Shown here piece after piece: positions 12,441 to 24,650 of a DNA stretch of 64,000 bases (positions within the stretch are counted from its first letter, which is position 1; every line of letters begins with the position of its first letter). This DNA is from Gnetum montanum (taxonomy: Eukaryota; Streptophyta; Gnetopsida; Gnetales; Gnetaceae), in NCBI GenBank assembly GCA_015680685.1, contig MNCI01033653.1, forward strand, positions 5,607 to 69,606, in the 5' to 3' direction. The position numbers were made by a program, and so were the translations under genes. Below the pieces are notes generated by a model, which was given only the letters and a program-made list of their open reading frames with translations, was not told the origin of the DNA and did no database searches.

Positions 12441-13005
12441 TGGGCCGTTATGGGCCATAAAAGGTAGTTGAAGATGGGTGTAGTATAGGTTAAAGGGCAC
12501 TATAGTAGGAAACAACAATAGGATGCAATGGTTGCAGGGGCACCACAAGCTAGTAGCACAAGCCATAGCTCTATCCATCCCAACCTTGCTAGGGTTTCTA
12601 GGCATGGCAGTGGGTGATTTTAGATCATGGCTTTGCTGGGGGATTGGAGGGGTTTGCCACCAATCTATGTAGCATCAACATAGCCTTCACAAGATGAAGT
12701 AAAGGGGATGTGTGGTGGTGATGGTAGAGGCGATGCATGGAGAAAATTAACAATGATCTTAACTAATTAATATTTATTACATTAAGATGGGTAAGAGTTA
12801 CCTAGACCAATATATCGTTGTCTTACCGTCATCTCTTATAATTTATGACCCTTGATGGAGCATAATAAGATCTTAATCGATCAATAATACCCATGAAATA
12901 ATTTTGTCAGTTGGTAGCTCATGATTCTTCCTAGCTCATGGCTCTATGGTTCATCATCAAGTTGTAGTTATCCCATGGTTTTAAATGTCCCTTGGATCAT
13001 GGTTT

Positions 13006-13017
13006 TCTTTGATACCA
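13006..13017 (-). other. Primer-binding site of B1, initiator tRNA-Met type
   Basis: On the minus strand this reads TGGTATCAAAGA, against the plant tRNA-iMet complement TGGTATCAGAGC. It lies two bases inside the 5' LTR boundary, the position expected for reverse-transcription priming. Confidence 0.85.
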
Positions 13018-13019
13018 AT

Positions 13020-13594
13020 TGTGACATCCTATCCATGGATGTTATGGCAAACATCAAATATATGATATATTAGACATTTTCTGACAAATAAAATATACCA
13101 AATGTGAAATATATGTGATATTCGACATTATGTAAAAAGGAATAATAGAAAAACTGTAGAAAGAAGAAAAAAGAAATTCTTTATTGATATGGAATAATGT
13201 ATCTAGATCATGCCCTGAGAGTGTTCCTTAGGGTTTTCTTCCTTTGTCATCTATCCCATTCAAGGCAATCTAGCATTACTACCATGGTTAGGCCTATTAC
13301 CCAACTAGAAGGAAATGGCTAGTCCACTTTTTGTATTGCTTCACCTAGCTCTTGTGACTTGCCTATACCAACTTCACCACTCCATACTTGGCATGACCTC
13401 TAAGCCTAGGTATAAATGCTTTAGGTCAAACCCACAAAGGTTATCTCAAGATACATGTTCTCTATTACAACATGCCCCTTTGGATCTTAATTACAACTAC
13501 CATTTTGGGTCCTATAATGGTAACAATAACACTTGTTATGAAGAGGCAACATCTTTGTTAAGAAGTATCATCATTTGGGAATGTATATGTAACA
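13020..13594 (-). repeat. 5' LTR of element B1
   Basis: This 575-bp LTR has termini TGTGACATCC (13020) and GTAACA (13594) and lies between the primer site and the CTTAA duplication. It aligns along its length with 9150-9725. The sense-strand TATA-like element is ATTTATACCTAGG at about 13405-13420 and the AATAAA-type signal is near 13180. Confidence 0.9.
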
Positions 13595-13599
13595 CTTAA

Positions 13600-14499
13600 T
13601 AGTAATACTATTAATGGCCCTAGAGTCAATGCATATTCTCATTTCACTTGTATCCTTTTAAGGAATAAGGGTAGTTGAAATGACACATGGAAAAATAGAT
13701 TCCTCAATGAAATAATTGGAGAGTAACTCACTTGTTTATGCCACTCCTCTCTCTAATGTGGAGTCATTTGGGAAGCTCTCTCATTTAGAATGGTTACTCT
13801 AAGCATGAAATATATTTGATACTGGATGGATTAGAAGCCCTTCCAAATCATCTTGGAATACATTAGCAAATTATTATGCTAAAGATTACATAGCTAGCGG
13901 AAGTTCATTTTGAGGCTCCTCTTTACATGTTGTAATTGTAGAAACAATAACAAAAACATAACCATTTTCCTCATGTTCTTGGAGATGTTCTCTCTTACTA
14001 AGAAAATTTAATGAACATTAATAGGTACATTTTAATTGTATTGCTACAATATCATAGGAAGTAATTAGTTCATTTCATCTTTCCTTGGAAGTAACTAAAT
14101 ATTTCTTTCTCTATCATATGTAGCCTTGTTATCATAATTCCAAGGTATATGAAGTCTAACATCAATACTATCTATGGAAAGAATGTCACATAACACTTGA
14201 TCTTTAAAAGAATTAATCTTAAAAGATAAAGTTCATATTTATTTTACCTCTTGAAAATGATCTCTAGAGAGAAAATACACTTTATAAGGCTTAGGATGAG
14301 AAATTACCTTCAATCCAAGTTTATCAATAGCCTTATATGAAATAACATTCTGTTGTTCACCTGCATCTATTAATATGTGATGTAATTTTTCACTAGAAAT
14401 ACACCTATCACTAACTCTGAATAGCATTTTTCTTAAAGGATCATTATTAAAATTGATATTTTCCATGAATGAGTTAATTTTAGTAACATCTTTAATCAA
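13600..14499 (-). pseudogene. Protease, linker and RT N-terminus remnant of element A
   Basis: From 14499 on the minus strand the protease reads LHHILIDAGEQQNVIS (D-A-G, catalytic Asp kept), AIDKLGL and PKPYKVYFLSRDHFQEVK. The C-terminal protease block lies near 14150-14100 (VRLHIPWNYD-like). The linker continues to 13615, where the RT N-terminus MRICIDSRAIN-like segment appears. B1 follows at 13594, and RT continues at 9144. It is the same protease type as in C at 2601-2939, consistent with A and C being of one lineage. Confidence 0.75.
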
Positions 14500-14537
14500 A
14501 GGAGTATTAGGATTGCCTTTATCTTAAGACTTTTTCT

Positions 14538-15729
14538 TCAAAGTTTAAAGTTCCTTACTCTTTGATGACTTATATTTCTTGCACTACCATTGATTATGTC
14601 ACCATTCTTCATAATTAAAACATTGAATATTTGAAACATTTCCATTTTATTAATCATTTCTCTTTTTAGAAGTATCTTTCTTGGAATCTTAGCCTTATTA
14701 TTCTCTAACTCATGGGAATTTTTCTTGGCATTATCCTTCTCCTTTACCCCTTTATCTCCATTAGAATCATTTATGTATTTACCTTTGAATGTCTTGGGAA
14801 CTTTATTCAAGCCATGAAGCTTCTTTTTATTCTTGAAAGCCAAATCAAAAGCTTCATCCAAGGCTTGAGGTTCATAGAAGATAAGCTATTACTAGAATTA
14901 TTTCTTTAGTTGACCTTGAAAGTTGGAAGCTTTTTCATACTCACCCAAATGCACCTTAGCTTTCTAGAAGATTTATAGAAGTTCATATCATATTCTTATA
15001 TAATTTTATAACATTTCCTAATATATTTCAACCTTTTAATGGCTTTCTATATATGATGAGATTTTTAAAATCTTTTCTTTAGAATAAATTACATAAGAGG
15101 CTAATCTTTGATATGAGTATCTTTTCTTACCAAATAAGAATTACTTTCTTTCTTTCACCATACTTGTGTTGTATCCTCAAGCTTAGTTTCAACATATGAT
15201 ACCTTATAATAATTTTCAACATCTTCAAACTCAAAATATTTGTTCAACATCATAAGCTATGAAAGAAAAAATCTAGTATCTTCCATTCCATTAATGGTTT
15301 TGAAATTAACATTAGGTAATCTAGAAGCATGTCTCAATGCTTTAGTAAAAGAAATATCAATTCCTTCACTTGAATCTCTTTAAGGCTTAGAAGAAGTTCT
15401 CTTTTTCAATTTCTTGGAAAGATGAACCCTTGAGAGTTATTCTAAAGACTTTGAGCATGAAGAATCTTTTCATCTTGTTTCTCATTCTCTCTAAAGTCTT
15501 AATTCTTAAAAGGAATGCCATCTGTAAAAGAAGGCATGGATGAATGTTTTAAATATGTCCTTGGTGAATAATTGCTTAAGTTAATATCTTGCCAAATGTC
15601 GTTGTTAAAAAAGCATGTCCCTTATTCTCTTCCAAATTTTACAGTTTTTCAACAATACACCAAATAGCATTTCTTACATCTTTCATGTATTTAGATAAAG
15701 CTTGAACTATATTTTTCCTTGGACCCATG
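14538..15729 (-). pseudogene. gag remnant of element A
   Basis: On the minus strand the start reads MGPRKNIVQALSKYMKDV at 15729. The capsid part lies at about 15300-15080 (NGMEDTRFFLS, then NKYFEFEDVEN-like). A basic linker (14861-14640, KKKLHGLNKVPKTFKGKY) follows, then a degenerate CCHC knuckle region (around 14640-14560) ending HQRVRNFKL. Stops and shifts are present throughout. The leader and primer site lie upstream, on the far side of B2. Confidence 0.75.
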
Positions 15730-16284
15730 ATAAAAATAACCTAAAATATTAAATTCATAATGATATAGAAGCAAATGTGAGATATCAAGAAGATTTACAA
15801 ATAATAAATAAGAATTACTCAAATCTTAGTAGAAATGATGTTAAGATACTCAAATCCTAGCTAGTACAAGAAAATGGATATTTAAATATATAGCTACTTT
15901 CTAGATCTTTAAAGAAATAATCAACTATTTAATCAAAGAAGTCTTCCAAACTCCAAGGAGTATTGATGAAGCATGAAAGTGTTACATCAATGGGTTCCCA
16001 TCGATAAGGCCATGTCGACATAGAATTTGTTACATTTATGAGGCCCCATTAACACAAATCCACAATAAAGTCTATAAATATGCACTTGCTAGCATGTTTA
16101 TGGGGGAGATAGTCATAGTTGTGGAGCTCTTGCAATTTTATCATTTGAGAGTTAGAATATTTTTTGAATGTCCATAGCAGGAGTCAGAAATTTTATGGAT
16201 CTTTATTCAAGCACTAATGTACCTAAGCATACTAGTCTAAATGGAAATAAAGATGAGTCTTTTAATCAAACATTTCAGCACTTG
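15730..16284 (-). other. Gag-proximal leader of element A
   Basis: This non-coding stretch runs between the A gag start and the B2 insertion. Together with 21833-22503 it makes a leader of about 1.2 kb. A plus-strand TATA-like TCTATAAATATGC occurs near 16071-16083, opposite to the direction of A; its meaning is unclear. I see nothing else here. Confidence 0.5.
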
Positions 16285-16859
16285 TGTGACATCCCATCCT
16301 CAAATGTCATGGAAAATTTCAAATATACGATATATTAGACATTATGCGTACAAATAAAATACACCAAATGCGAAATATATGTGATATTCAAGATTATGTA
16401 TAAAGAAAATAATAGGAAAAATGCAGAAAGAGAAAGAAAATAATTCTTTATTGATATGGAAAAAGGTATCTGGATCATGCTTCTAGAGTGTTCCTTGGGA
16501 TTTTTCTCCTTTGGCATCTATCCCATAGAGGCAATCCAACACTTTCATCATGGTTAGGCCTATAACTCAACTAGAAGGGATGGCCAGTCCAGTTCCTGTT
16601 TCACTTCACCTAGCTTCCCATGACTTGGTTGTATTGACTTTGCCACTCCATGCTGGCACAACCTCTAACCCCAAGTATAAATGCCTTAGGTCAAACCTCC
16701 AAAGGTTATCTTAAGAGACACGTCCATTATTACAACATGCCCTTTTGGATCCTAATTACAACTACCCTTTCACAGCTTCTTAAGATAACAATAACACCTG
16801 TTATGAAGAGACACCATCTTCATTAGGTAGTAGCATCATTTGGGAATGGGGATGTGAGA
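16285..16859 (-). repeat. 3' LTR of element B2
   Basis: This 575-bp LTR begins TGTGACATCCC at 16285 and ends GGATGTGAGA at 16859. It is collinear with the other five B LTRs. The sense AATAAA signal is at about 16445-16450 (TTTATT on the plus strand). Confidence 0.9.
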
Positions 16860-17292
16860 GTATACCTCCCTTAGGTTTTTTTTTCCTCAAACAAGTCCAC
16901 ATTCTCTATCTTTCTCTAGCTCCAATTCTTTCTTTCATCATCCTATGCTCTAATAATTTGATTTCTTCTTTAAACTTGAAGTTAATCCTTACTTATTCTG
17001 TAAACAAAATATATGTGAGAAAAATTATATATAAAATTAAATGTTACTTTCTTGATACTTACTTCATTTTCTAAGATAATGACAAAAGGTGAATTAAAGA
17101 TTTATCAACCACCAATCACCAATCCTAACCAGGATCATACAAAGTGCAGCTTGGATCTAGTTACCCAAGTGAAGGTAGGGCAAATTCTTATCTATTTTCA
17201 TGATCATAGATATTTTACTTATCTAATTGAAATATAAATTGAAAAATTAATTAAATAATAAAAATAATCAAATAAAAATAAGAGTGAGATAC

Positions 17293-18468
17293 TTCTTGAT
17301 CTTGATCAACCTTATGAACTAATGGGGATAATTGTAGTTCTACCATAAGTGGTATATGATCAAATGGTCTTGTTTGGGATGGCAAGGCTTGACCTTGATT
17401 CTTCTTAACTTCTTCATTAGAAATCAACTCTTGTAACTTGGTAACTTGAAATAATTAGGCATCATACCAAATATAATCCAAAGTCACAATGAATAATGTT
17501 ATTGATCCATCTTTATTAATCATTGTAGAGTAATTTGTAAACTATGGTTCTTGATAAGTGCTATCCATTAACATCATCTATTCCTAAATTCTAGAGTCTA
17601 ATTTATCTATAGAAGATTCAAAGAAAATAGAATATGCACTACCTAATGGAATTGAAACTCAATTGATGGAAACATATTTTTCAAATTAGGTTCATCTTCC
17701 AAAGATTTCTTTATAGATCCATATTTTAAAAATTGATAAATGCTACTTCCAACTGTTTGCATTGAAGTTTTCATAAAGAATAAATGGAATTGGATTAGTA
17801 TAACTTAGTAATAACTTATTCTTCAAACTTTCTTCTATTTGCTTAATCAAGTATGCTCCTTGACATAGTCTATTATTAAAACATGTTGGTTTGACAATTA
17901 AATGTGTGTTAACCACACATACACATCTTCCTTATAGATGAATGTTTAGAATTAGTACCAAAGCTATGTGATTTTTCCAAAATATTAATTGTTATTTCTT
18001 TCCCATCTCTTCAATTTTTGGAATTTTAAAAATCATATTTTCTAAAATCCATTCAAATATTTATACCAATTCAAACTTGGCTTCTTTATAAAAGATCACA
18101 TAACCATTCATGTTGTGATTTCTATAGTATGCTAATCTGTACAACTCGAAAGAAGAAATCCCATAAGAACCTTTTTGCTTATAGATACCTCTATATCTCA
18201 TCTTTCCCAAGTTTGGTTGGAATTGATATAGAAATTCCCATGGTAAGACTTCTTGTAAGCATAAGACATTAGCATCCAAATCTTGTAATTCTAATAAAAT
18301 GCATGGGTATCGATATTTGTGCCAATCTAAGGTCCATGATGGACATAGTACATATTGTTTCTCACTCACTAGGGATCTTACAAGCATGTTGTATGTTGCA
18401 ACTTTTATTCTCATATCATTTTTCTTTATGAGTATCATACTCGTCGAAATAAGATTTTGAGTGTCCAT
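17293..18468 (-). pseudogene. CCR4-type deadenylase (EEP nuclease) gene captured by B2
   Basis: This copy has the longest open start: 135 codons from 18468 to 18061 run without a stop. Motifs in order are VATYNMLVRS (Asn), CPSWTLDWHKYRYP, LDANVLCLQEVLPWEF (catalytic Glu), GKMRYRGIYKQKGSYG, VIFYKEAKFELV, then after the first stop CVVNTHLI, a degraded GDFN box (ENFNA), PLGSAYS, LDYIWYDA and FDHIPLMVEL near 17340 (final Asp-His pair). The set and spacing are those of CCR4/CNOT6-type catalytic domains. The span of 1176 bp is nearly the same as in B1 and B3, indicating one ancestral frame of about 392 codons. It is a pseudogene now. Confidence 0.82.
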
Positions 18469-19162
18469 GTTGTTTTTGCCCTATGTTTTGATTGCAGGAT
18501 GGATTAATATATCCTTTTCTTGAAAGTTGAATATTGTTTTATTTTTTTAACTAATTTTCCAAATAATACATTAGTTGATCTTTAACTAACACATTGACTA
18601 ATAATCAACTACATCAATTGAATAACTACATTATCTATTTTTATTATTACATTATCTAATTTTAGTAATATTTAATGACATTATATAATTTTATTAATAT
18701 GTAACTATATTATCTAATTCTTAATGGCCTTTCTACCTTCCTTAAGAACAATGACTCCAACAGTGTAATTAATGACATGCCATAGTGATCTTAAAATTAT
18801 TAAGAAGGGTTATGTACTAAATCCTAAAGTCCAAAAGGTTGAATTTATGATGTCATGGAATTATTGGATGCTTGGATGATAAATTTGACCTCACCATTAA
18901 GTTTCAAAGGGTGAAAAATGTTGGAAATGGCTATTCATATGTTCAAAATGGATATCGTATGCTCGAGTGATGCCAAAATTAAGATTTTGAGGATCTTGAG
19001 GCACTCTATCAGGCAAGGAGTAAAACCTAATTTTTGGAGTTCCCTAGGATGGATCTGACTCAACCATTGGGTCTAGAAAGTTAAAATGTATAGGAAACAA
19101 CTCTTTGTTTGCCTAAAAAGGCTTCTAAAATCAAAGTTATTACTTCTAGATTTTAAGACCTT

Positions 19163-19231
19163 TGGTGTAGAAAAATAGACTTCATGAGAGGTCACCCATC
19201 CTAGTTCTACTCTAGAACGAGTGTGCTTAAT
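19163..19231 (-). other. 5S rRNA-derived segment in B2 (3' half, box C)
   Basis: On the minus strand it reads ATTAAGCACACTC, then GAGTAGAACTAGGATGGGTG and ACCTCTCATGAAGTC. The plant 5S rRNA gene has GTTAAGCGTGCTTGG, then GAGTAGTACTAGGATGGGTG and ACCTCCTGGGAAGTC at the same spacing. The box C core GGATGGGTGACC is intact, the intermediate element has one change, and box A is degraded. It is oriented in the sense of B2. The Cassandra family of small LTR elements carries 5S sequence in its LTRs; here it is internal. Confidence 0.75.
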
Positions 19232-19439
19232 GATAAAATTTTTAACTCTATTGTTACCAAGGTGCCAATTTTGATTTTGAAAAATATTTGTGTGCATTCT
19301 TAATTTAAATTGATAATTAATGATAAATTTTTTTAAATTTTTCCATCAGTTGATGGGAATTTTAAAATTACCATCAATTATTAGGAAATTCAAATTTCTT
19401 GTCTAGCAATGGAAATTTTTACTATGCAAATGATGGCCT

Positions 19440-20271
19440 CCTAGGGTCTACACAACCCTCCCCTAGGTCGGTGCGACCTGCTTCAGGGTCCATGCAGTCC
19501 TCCTCTAGGTTGATGTAGCCCATCTTGGGGTCCGCATGGCCCTATTATGGGCCCACATGGCTAGTCTTAGGGCCTATGTAGCCCATCACTAGGCCAGCAT
19601 GGCTCATCTCAGGGCATGTGTAGCCTATCTCAAGGCCTATGAAACCCATCACTAGGCTAGCACTGCCCATTTCAAAGCTTGCATCAACCATCACTAGGCC
19701 AATGTGGCCCATCTCAGGGCTTGCATCACCCATCACTAGGCCAATGTGGCCCATCTTAGGGCCTACATCACCCATCACTAGGCTTGTGTGGTCCCTTGAT
19801 TAGGTCTACATGACTTCTATGAGTGTTTGGAAAAGAAGAGGTTTCTTGTGAAGGTGATTTGTGGTGGCATAGGCGGTGGTTTCCAACAATGTAAGAGGTG
19901 GTTTTTGACAGTGTTGGAGGTAATTTTCAATGGTGCTAGAGGTAGTTTTTGATAGTGTTAGAGGTAAATTTTGGTGATGCAAAAGAAGGTTTATGGTACT
20001 GCTAAAGGTGATTTATGGTAGTACTAAAGGTAGTCAAAGGTGCATGCGTAGGATGGAGAATGCGATAGAGGATAGCATGCAGGTGTGGTAGAAGGGCATG
20101 CCATTGCTGGGTGCACATGGCATAGAGGGCAGTGATTGTAGAGTGTAGTTGTAGGTTGCACAGTGGTGGAATAGCAGATAACAAGCAACGATGGATAGCA
20201 GGTAGCAATTGGATGATGGTAGCCCACATGCTACAGCAAGGAAGGAGGGAAAAGCAATGGTGCTAATGTAG
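19440..20271. repeat. GC-richer repeat block in B2
   Basis: From about 19555 to 19800 units of about 42 bp built on CATCACTAGGCCAATGTGGC and CCATCTCAGGGC recur five to six times. From 19800 to 20040 a second set built on GAGGT(A/G)(G/A)TTTTTGA(C/T)AGTG(C/T)T follows, and 20040-20271 is GC-richer unique sequence running into the gap. B1 and B3 have different repeats at the same place. Confidence 0.6.
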
Positions 20272-20615
20272 NNNNNNNNNNNNNNNNNNNNNNNNNNNNN
20301 NNNNNNNNNNNNNNNNNNNNNNNNNNNNNNNNNNNNNNNNNNNNNNNNNNNNNNNNNNNNNNNNNNNNNNNNNNNNNNNNNNNNNNNNNNNNNNNNNNNN
20401 NNNNNNNNNNNNNNNNNNNNNNNNNNNNNNNNNNNNNNNNNNNNNNNNNNNNNNNNNNNNNNNNNNNNNNNNNNNNNNNNNNNNNNNNNNNNNNNNNNNN
20501 NNNNNNNNNNNNNNNNNNNNNNNNNNNNNNNNNNNNNNNNNNNNNNNNNNNNNNNNNNNNNNNNNNNNNNNNNNNNNNNNNNNNNNNNNNNNNNNNNNNN
20601 NNNNNNNNNNNNNNN
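20272..20615. other. Assembly gap of 344 N
   Basis: A run of undetermined bases lies inside the variable block of B2. The true length is unknown; comparison with B3 suggests a few hundred bases of leader or repeat sequence. Confidence 1.
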
Positions 20616-21244
20616 TTTAAACATCAATATCTCTCAAATCGTAAGTTTGATTGAGATGAAATTTGTACTGTTCGAATCATTTTGATGAGTACTATGTGTT
20701 GCACATAGTTGTAGGGTTCAAAAATGAAGTTGATTTTTTATGAATTAAAAGGACCAAACTAGCCTATTTTGTTGAATTAACATATCTAGGCTAACATATG
20801 GTAACTTGGAATCTTCTAGGTTACTTGGATAGTGAATTTCAACAAAACAAGATTAATTTAGATCATGGTTATTAACTTTCTAGATAGAAATTTAACAATG
20901 TCCCTAATCAATTAATAATTATAGTATTAAGATGGGTAAGAGTTACCTAGACCAATGTATCATTGCCTTTCCAATATCTCTTATAATTGAAGAATCTTGA
21001 TGAGGTGTGATCAAATATTCATGAGTTAATGATATCCATGAAAAAATTTTGTTGGTTGCTAGGATCTAGATGCTTGACCCCTTGTTCATGAAATCAATGA
21101 AAAGGTATCTTCTAATAGACATCATAGACATATGGTACATCCTGTGAAGATCAATGACTTGTCCTATGTTGTGGTTTCAAGGTTCATCATCATGTTCATG
21201 TTGTATTCAGTCCATGATTCTGAATGGCCCTTGGATCATGGTTT

Positions 21245-21256
21245 GCTTTGATACCA
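21245..21256 (-). other. Primer-binding site of B2, initiator tRNA-Met type
   Basis: On the minus strand this reads TGGTATCAAAGC, one mismatch from the plant iMet complement TGGTATCAGAGC, two bases inside the 5' LTR. Confidence 0.88.
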
Positions 21257-21258
21257 AT

Positions 21259-21832
21259 TGTCACATCCTGTCCCCAAATGTCATGGAAAACATAAAATAT
21301 ATGATATATTAGACATTATGTGTATGAAGAAAATATACCAAATGTGAAATATATGTGATATTCAACATTATGTATAAAGGAAATAATAGGAAAAATGCAG
21401 AAATAGAAAGAAAAGAATGCTTTATAGATATGGAATAGTGTATCCATATCATGATTCAAGAGTGTTCCTTGGGGTTTTCTTCCTTTGACATCTATCCCTT
21501 AGAGGCAATCTAGCATTGCCACCGTAGTTAACCCTATAACATAGCTAGAAGGTATGGTTAGTCTATTCCTTGTCCCACTTCACTTGGCTTCGCATGACTT
21601 GCCTGTACCAGCTTCACCACTCCATGCCAACACAACCTCTAACCCCTGGTATAAATGCCTTAGGTCAACCCCCAAAGGTTATCTTAAGGGACATGTCCAT
21701 CATTATAACATGCCCTTTTGGATCCTAATTACAAATACCCTTTCAAGACTTGTTAAGATAACAATAACACTTGTTATAAAGAGACACCATCTTCATTAGG
21801 TAGTAACATCATTTGGGAGTGGGGATGTGAGA
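21259..21832 (-). repeat. 5' LTR of element B2
   Basis: This 574-bp LTR runs from TGTCACATCC (21259) to GGATGTGAGA (21832). It is followed by the ACTTG duplication and aligns throughout with 16285-16859. Confidence 0.9.
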
Positions 21833-22503
21833 ACTTGGAATAGATTAATGATTTATTTGATTTATTTTTGAATTTACCATTTTCATTAATTACATTATTA
21901 ATTAAGATAAGTAAGACTTTAATTAATTAACTAATTAAGCTAAATAGATTAAACACATAAGTACAATCACTTCAAGCATAACATATAGCACTTTGTAATC
22001 CTAGCAATGCTTAATGCTTGATAACCTAGCAGTGTTGCATGCATTAAGGATGTGTATAGAAAGTGGGATCAGATGCTTATGTTAGGATGGTTAGTTATTA
22101 ATTAGCAATCAAATTAGTTAAATTGGTTAATAAATAGGGTTTCAACTTGTTATCAATCATAGGTGAATAAAATATAAAAATAATAAAACAATCATGTACC
22201 CCAATTACACTTAACCATATAACTAAGCTTCACAAGTGTAGTTGGGGAGACAATGATCATATCAAGTCCTAGAACTAGCATACTTAGGAACTTAAGGTTT
22301 ATAGAACTTGACTGGGTTGCACATGAATGCTTGTAATTCATATGGTTGGGCATAGGATATACGTGTTGCTCATCAAGTATGGAAAGAACAAAAAATTAGA
22401 ATTCAAAACAAAATGATGATGACCAGAGTATTTCCTTCTATTTAGGTAAGGATTCTCCACTTGAATTGACTTGTCTTTAAATCTAAATGCTTTAATACCA
22501 ATT
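21833..22503 (-). other. LTR-proximal leader and iMet primer site of element A
   Basis: On the minus strand, the A primer site reads TGGTATTAAAGC (22500-22489) just inside the 5' LTR end CTCAACA. The rest is non-coding leader that continues beyond B2 at 16284. A 63-codon open frame starting in the LTR (22529) is not recognised as a protein and is probably fortuitous. Confidence 0.7.
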
Positions 22504-23228
22504 TGTTGAGAAACTTCATTGGATTCCATAATTCAAGCTCACTCAAGTACAAAGAACCAACACAATTTCTTAGTTGAACAAGAACATGAAAAGAATACTT
22601 TATTATTTCTTTAAAAATGGATTATAATGTACAAATAAATTAAACATACTTTCAAAGATAGATAATCAATTAATCAAATCCTCACACCCTTTTACAATAT
22701 AAGTAGACTCATCAATGAATGATTACTCACTTACAATGCTCAAGCAGATCTCTATCTTTTTCTCAAGCATTAGAATTACCTAGCCTAAAATTATATCCTT
22801 TCTTTAAGATGTTCTAATCTTTTAAATGTTTTTTCAAGTGTTAGTAGATCATCATGAATTGCTAGACTACCTTGGAAACTACACCTTTTTTAAAAAATCA
22901 TTTTTATTAAGCTTGTGAGTGACTATGACTTGTACCTTCCTCACATCAACCATCCTATGACTATGCTACAACTCATACTTAGGTACAATCATAAATCTTA
23001 ATTATTTTTACCATTATTTCACAACCAAGCATGACCCAGCTATGACTAATAATTTCTAGACTATGACTTACTATGATCTATAGTAGCTTACAACTTGTCA
23101 TATAAATTAGAAAATATATAAAATACATAAATTGGCCTTACTGTGATAGGTTGTAACTCATAACTACTTACAGGATTAGACTACAACTTACTAAGACATA
23201 GAATGACCTCATAGTTGCCTACCCAAGC

Positions 23229-23801
23229 TATCACATCCCCATTCCCAAATGATGCTACCACCTAATGAAGATGGTGTCTCTTCATAACATGTGTTATTGT
23301 TATCTTAACAAGACCTGAAAGGGTAGTTATAATTGAGACCTAAAAGGGAATGTTGTAATAATGAATGTGTCTCTTAAGGTAACCATTGGGGCTTTGACCT
23401 AAAGAATTTATACCCAGAGTTAGAGTTCATGGAAGCATGGAGTGGCAAAGCCAGTACAAGCAAGTCACAGGAGTTGGGTGAAGTAGGATAGGAAGTGGAC
23501 TAGCCATCCCTTTTGGTCGGGTTATAGCCCTAACTATGGTGGCAGTGCTTGATTTCCTCTAAGGGATAGATGCTAAAGGAATAAAACCTTAAGGGACACC
23601 CTTAGAGCTTGATCTAGATACATTTTTTCATATCAATAAAGCATCCTTTTCTTTCTCTTTCTACATTTCTCCTATTATTTTCTTTATACATAATGTCAAA
23701 TATCACATATATTTTGCATTTGGTATATTTTATTCATACGCATAATGTCTAATATATCCTATACTTTATGTTTTCCATGACATCAAGGACATGATGTCAT
23801 A
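23229..23801 (+). repeat. 5' LTR of element B3
   Basis: This 573-bp LTR starts TATCACATCC (TGTCACATCC expected) and ends GATGTCATA before ATTGGTAT. A TATA-like TTTATACCC lies at 23407-23415, a polyadenylation signal AATAAA at 23635-23640, and a pyrimidine-rich tract follows. Confidence 0.9.
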
Positions 23802-23803
23802 AT

Positions 23804-23815
23804 TGGTATAAGAGA
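23804..23815 (+). other. Primer-binding site of B3, initiator tRNA-Met type
   Basis: TGGTATAAGAGA against the plant iMet complement TGGTATCAGAGC; two mismatches, correct position next to the 5' LTR. Confidence 0.8.
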
Positions 23816-24650
23816 AAATCATGACCCAAGGGCCATTCAAAACCATGGATTGACTACAACATGAACCTAATGATGAACCTTGAAGCCACCACATAAGGAA
23901 AGCCATTAATCATCACTGAATATACCATATGTTTGTTATGTAAGTTAGAAGATATATTCCCATTGATTTCACAAATAATAGATCAGGCAACTAGTTCCCT
24001 GCAACCAATAAAATTATTTTATGGATATCATTAACTGATGAAGATTTGATCAACCTCATCAAGATTCATCACTTACAAGATATGTTGGTAAGATAATGAT
24101 ACACCAATCTAGGTAACTCATACCCATCTTAATACTATAATTATTAATTGATTAGGGACATTGTTAAATTTCTCTTCAAAAAGTTAGTAACCATGAATTG
24201 AATTGATCTTGTTTTGTTGAAATTCACTACCCAAGTAATCTAGAAGATTCCAAGTTACCATATGTTAGCCTAGAAATGTCAATTCAAAAAAATAGGCTAG
24301 TTTGGTCCTTTTAATTTTTGAAAAATAAATTTCATTTTTGAACCCCAAAGCTATGTCCAATGCATAGTACTCATCAAGATGATTCCAACAATACAAATTT
24401 TGTCTCGATTGGACTTACAGTTTGGGAGATATTGATGTTTAAAGTTCCTTGTTATAAGTGCATTAAAATAATATTAAATTAGTATTATTATTTAATTTTT
24501 TTAAAAAATTTTAGGATCATGAATCAACCCAAAATCATCATTTATCCATACCAAACCTTCACCTTGTCATCGGCCCAGCCACCACCTTAACCGCTAAAGC
24601 AAGGTGGAATAAAATAATAATAAAATGCTAAAAAATAAAAAAAGACTTTT

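Larger units (their letters stand above)
9150..13594 (-). mobile_element. Element B1: non-autonomous LTR retrotransposon carrying a CCR4-like gene
   Basis: B1 is bounded by two LTRs of about 575 bp in the same orientation and flanked by an exact duplication CTTAA (9145-9149 and 13595-13599). Its insertion splits the RT of element A: the motif RMCIDSRAIN-like block is at 13615-13700 and RT resumes at 9144. It has an iMet-type primer site, a leader, a minisatellite block, a CCR4-type nuclease gene and a polypurine tract, all reading on the minus strand. It lacks gag, protease, RT and integrase, so it must have been moved by enzymes of another element. At 4445 bp it is about 1.1 kb shorter than B2 and B3, chiefly because the 5S-derived segment and its flanks are missing. 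Confidence 0.9.
16285..21832 (-). mobile_element. Element B2: non-autonomous LTR retrotransposon carrying a CCR4-like gene
   Basis: B2 is flanked by exact 5-bp duplications ACTTG (16280-16284 and 21833-21837) and sits in the leader of element A. Its LTRs are 16285-16859 and 21259-21832. The minus-strand order is 5' LTR, iMet primer site, leader, GC-richer variable block (interrupted by the N gap), 5S-derived segment, CCR4-type gene, AT-rich tail, polypurine tract (AACCTAAGGGAGG in sense, 16865-16877) and 3' LTR. No gag or pol sequence is seen. The length of 5548 bp agrees with B3. Confidence 0.9.

Noticed and set aside
20034-20627. A 197-codon open frame through the N gap.
   Set aside because: Its length comes mainly from undetermined bases being read as open; the flanking peptide is low-complexity and unrecognised.
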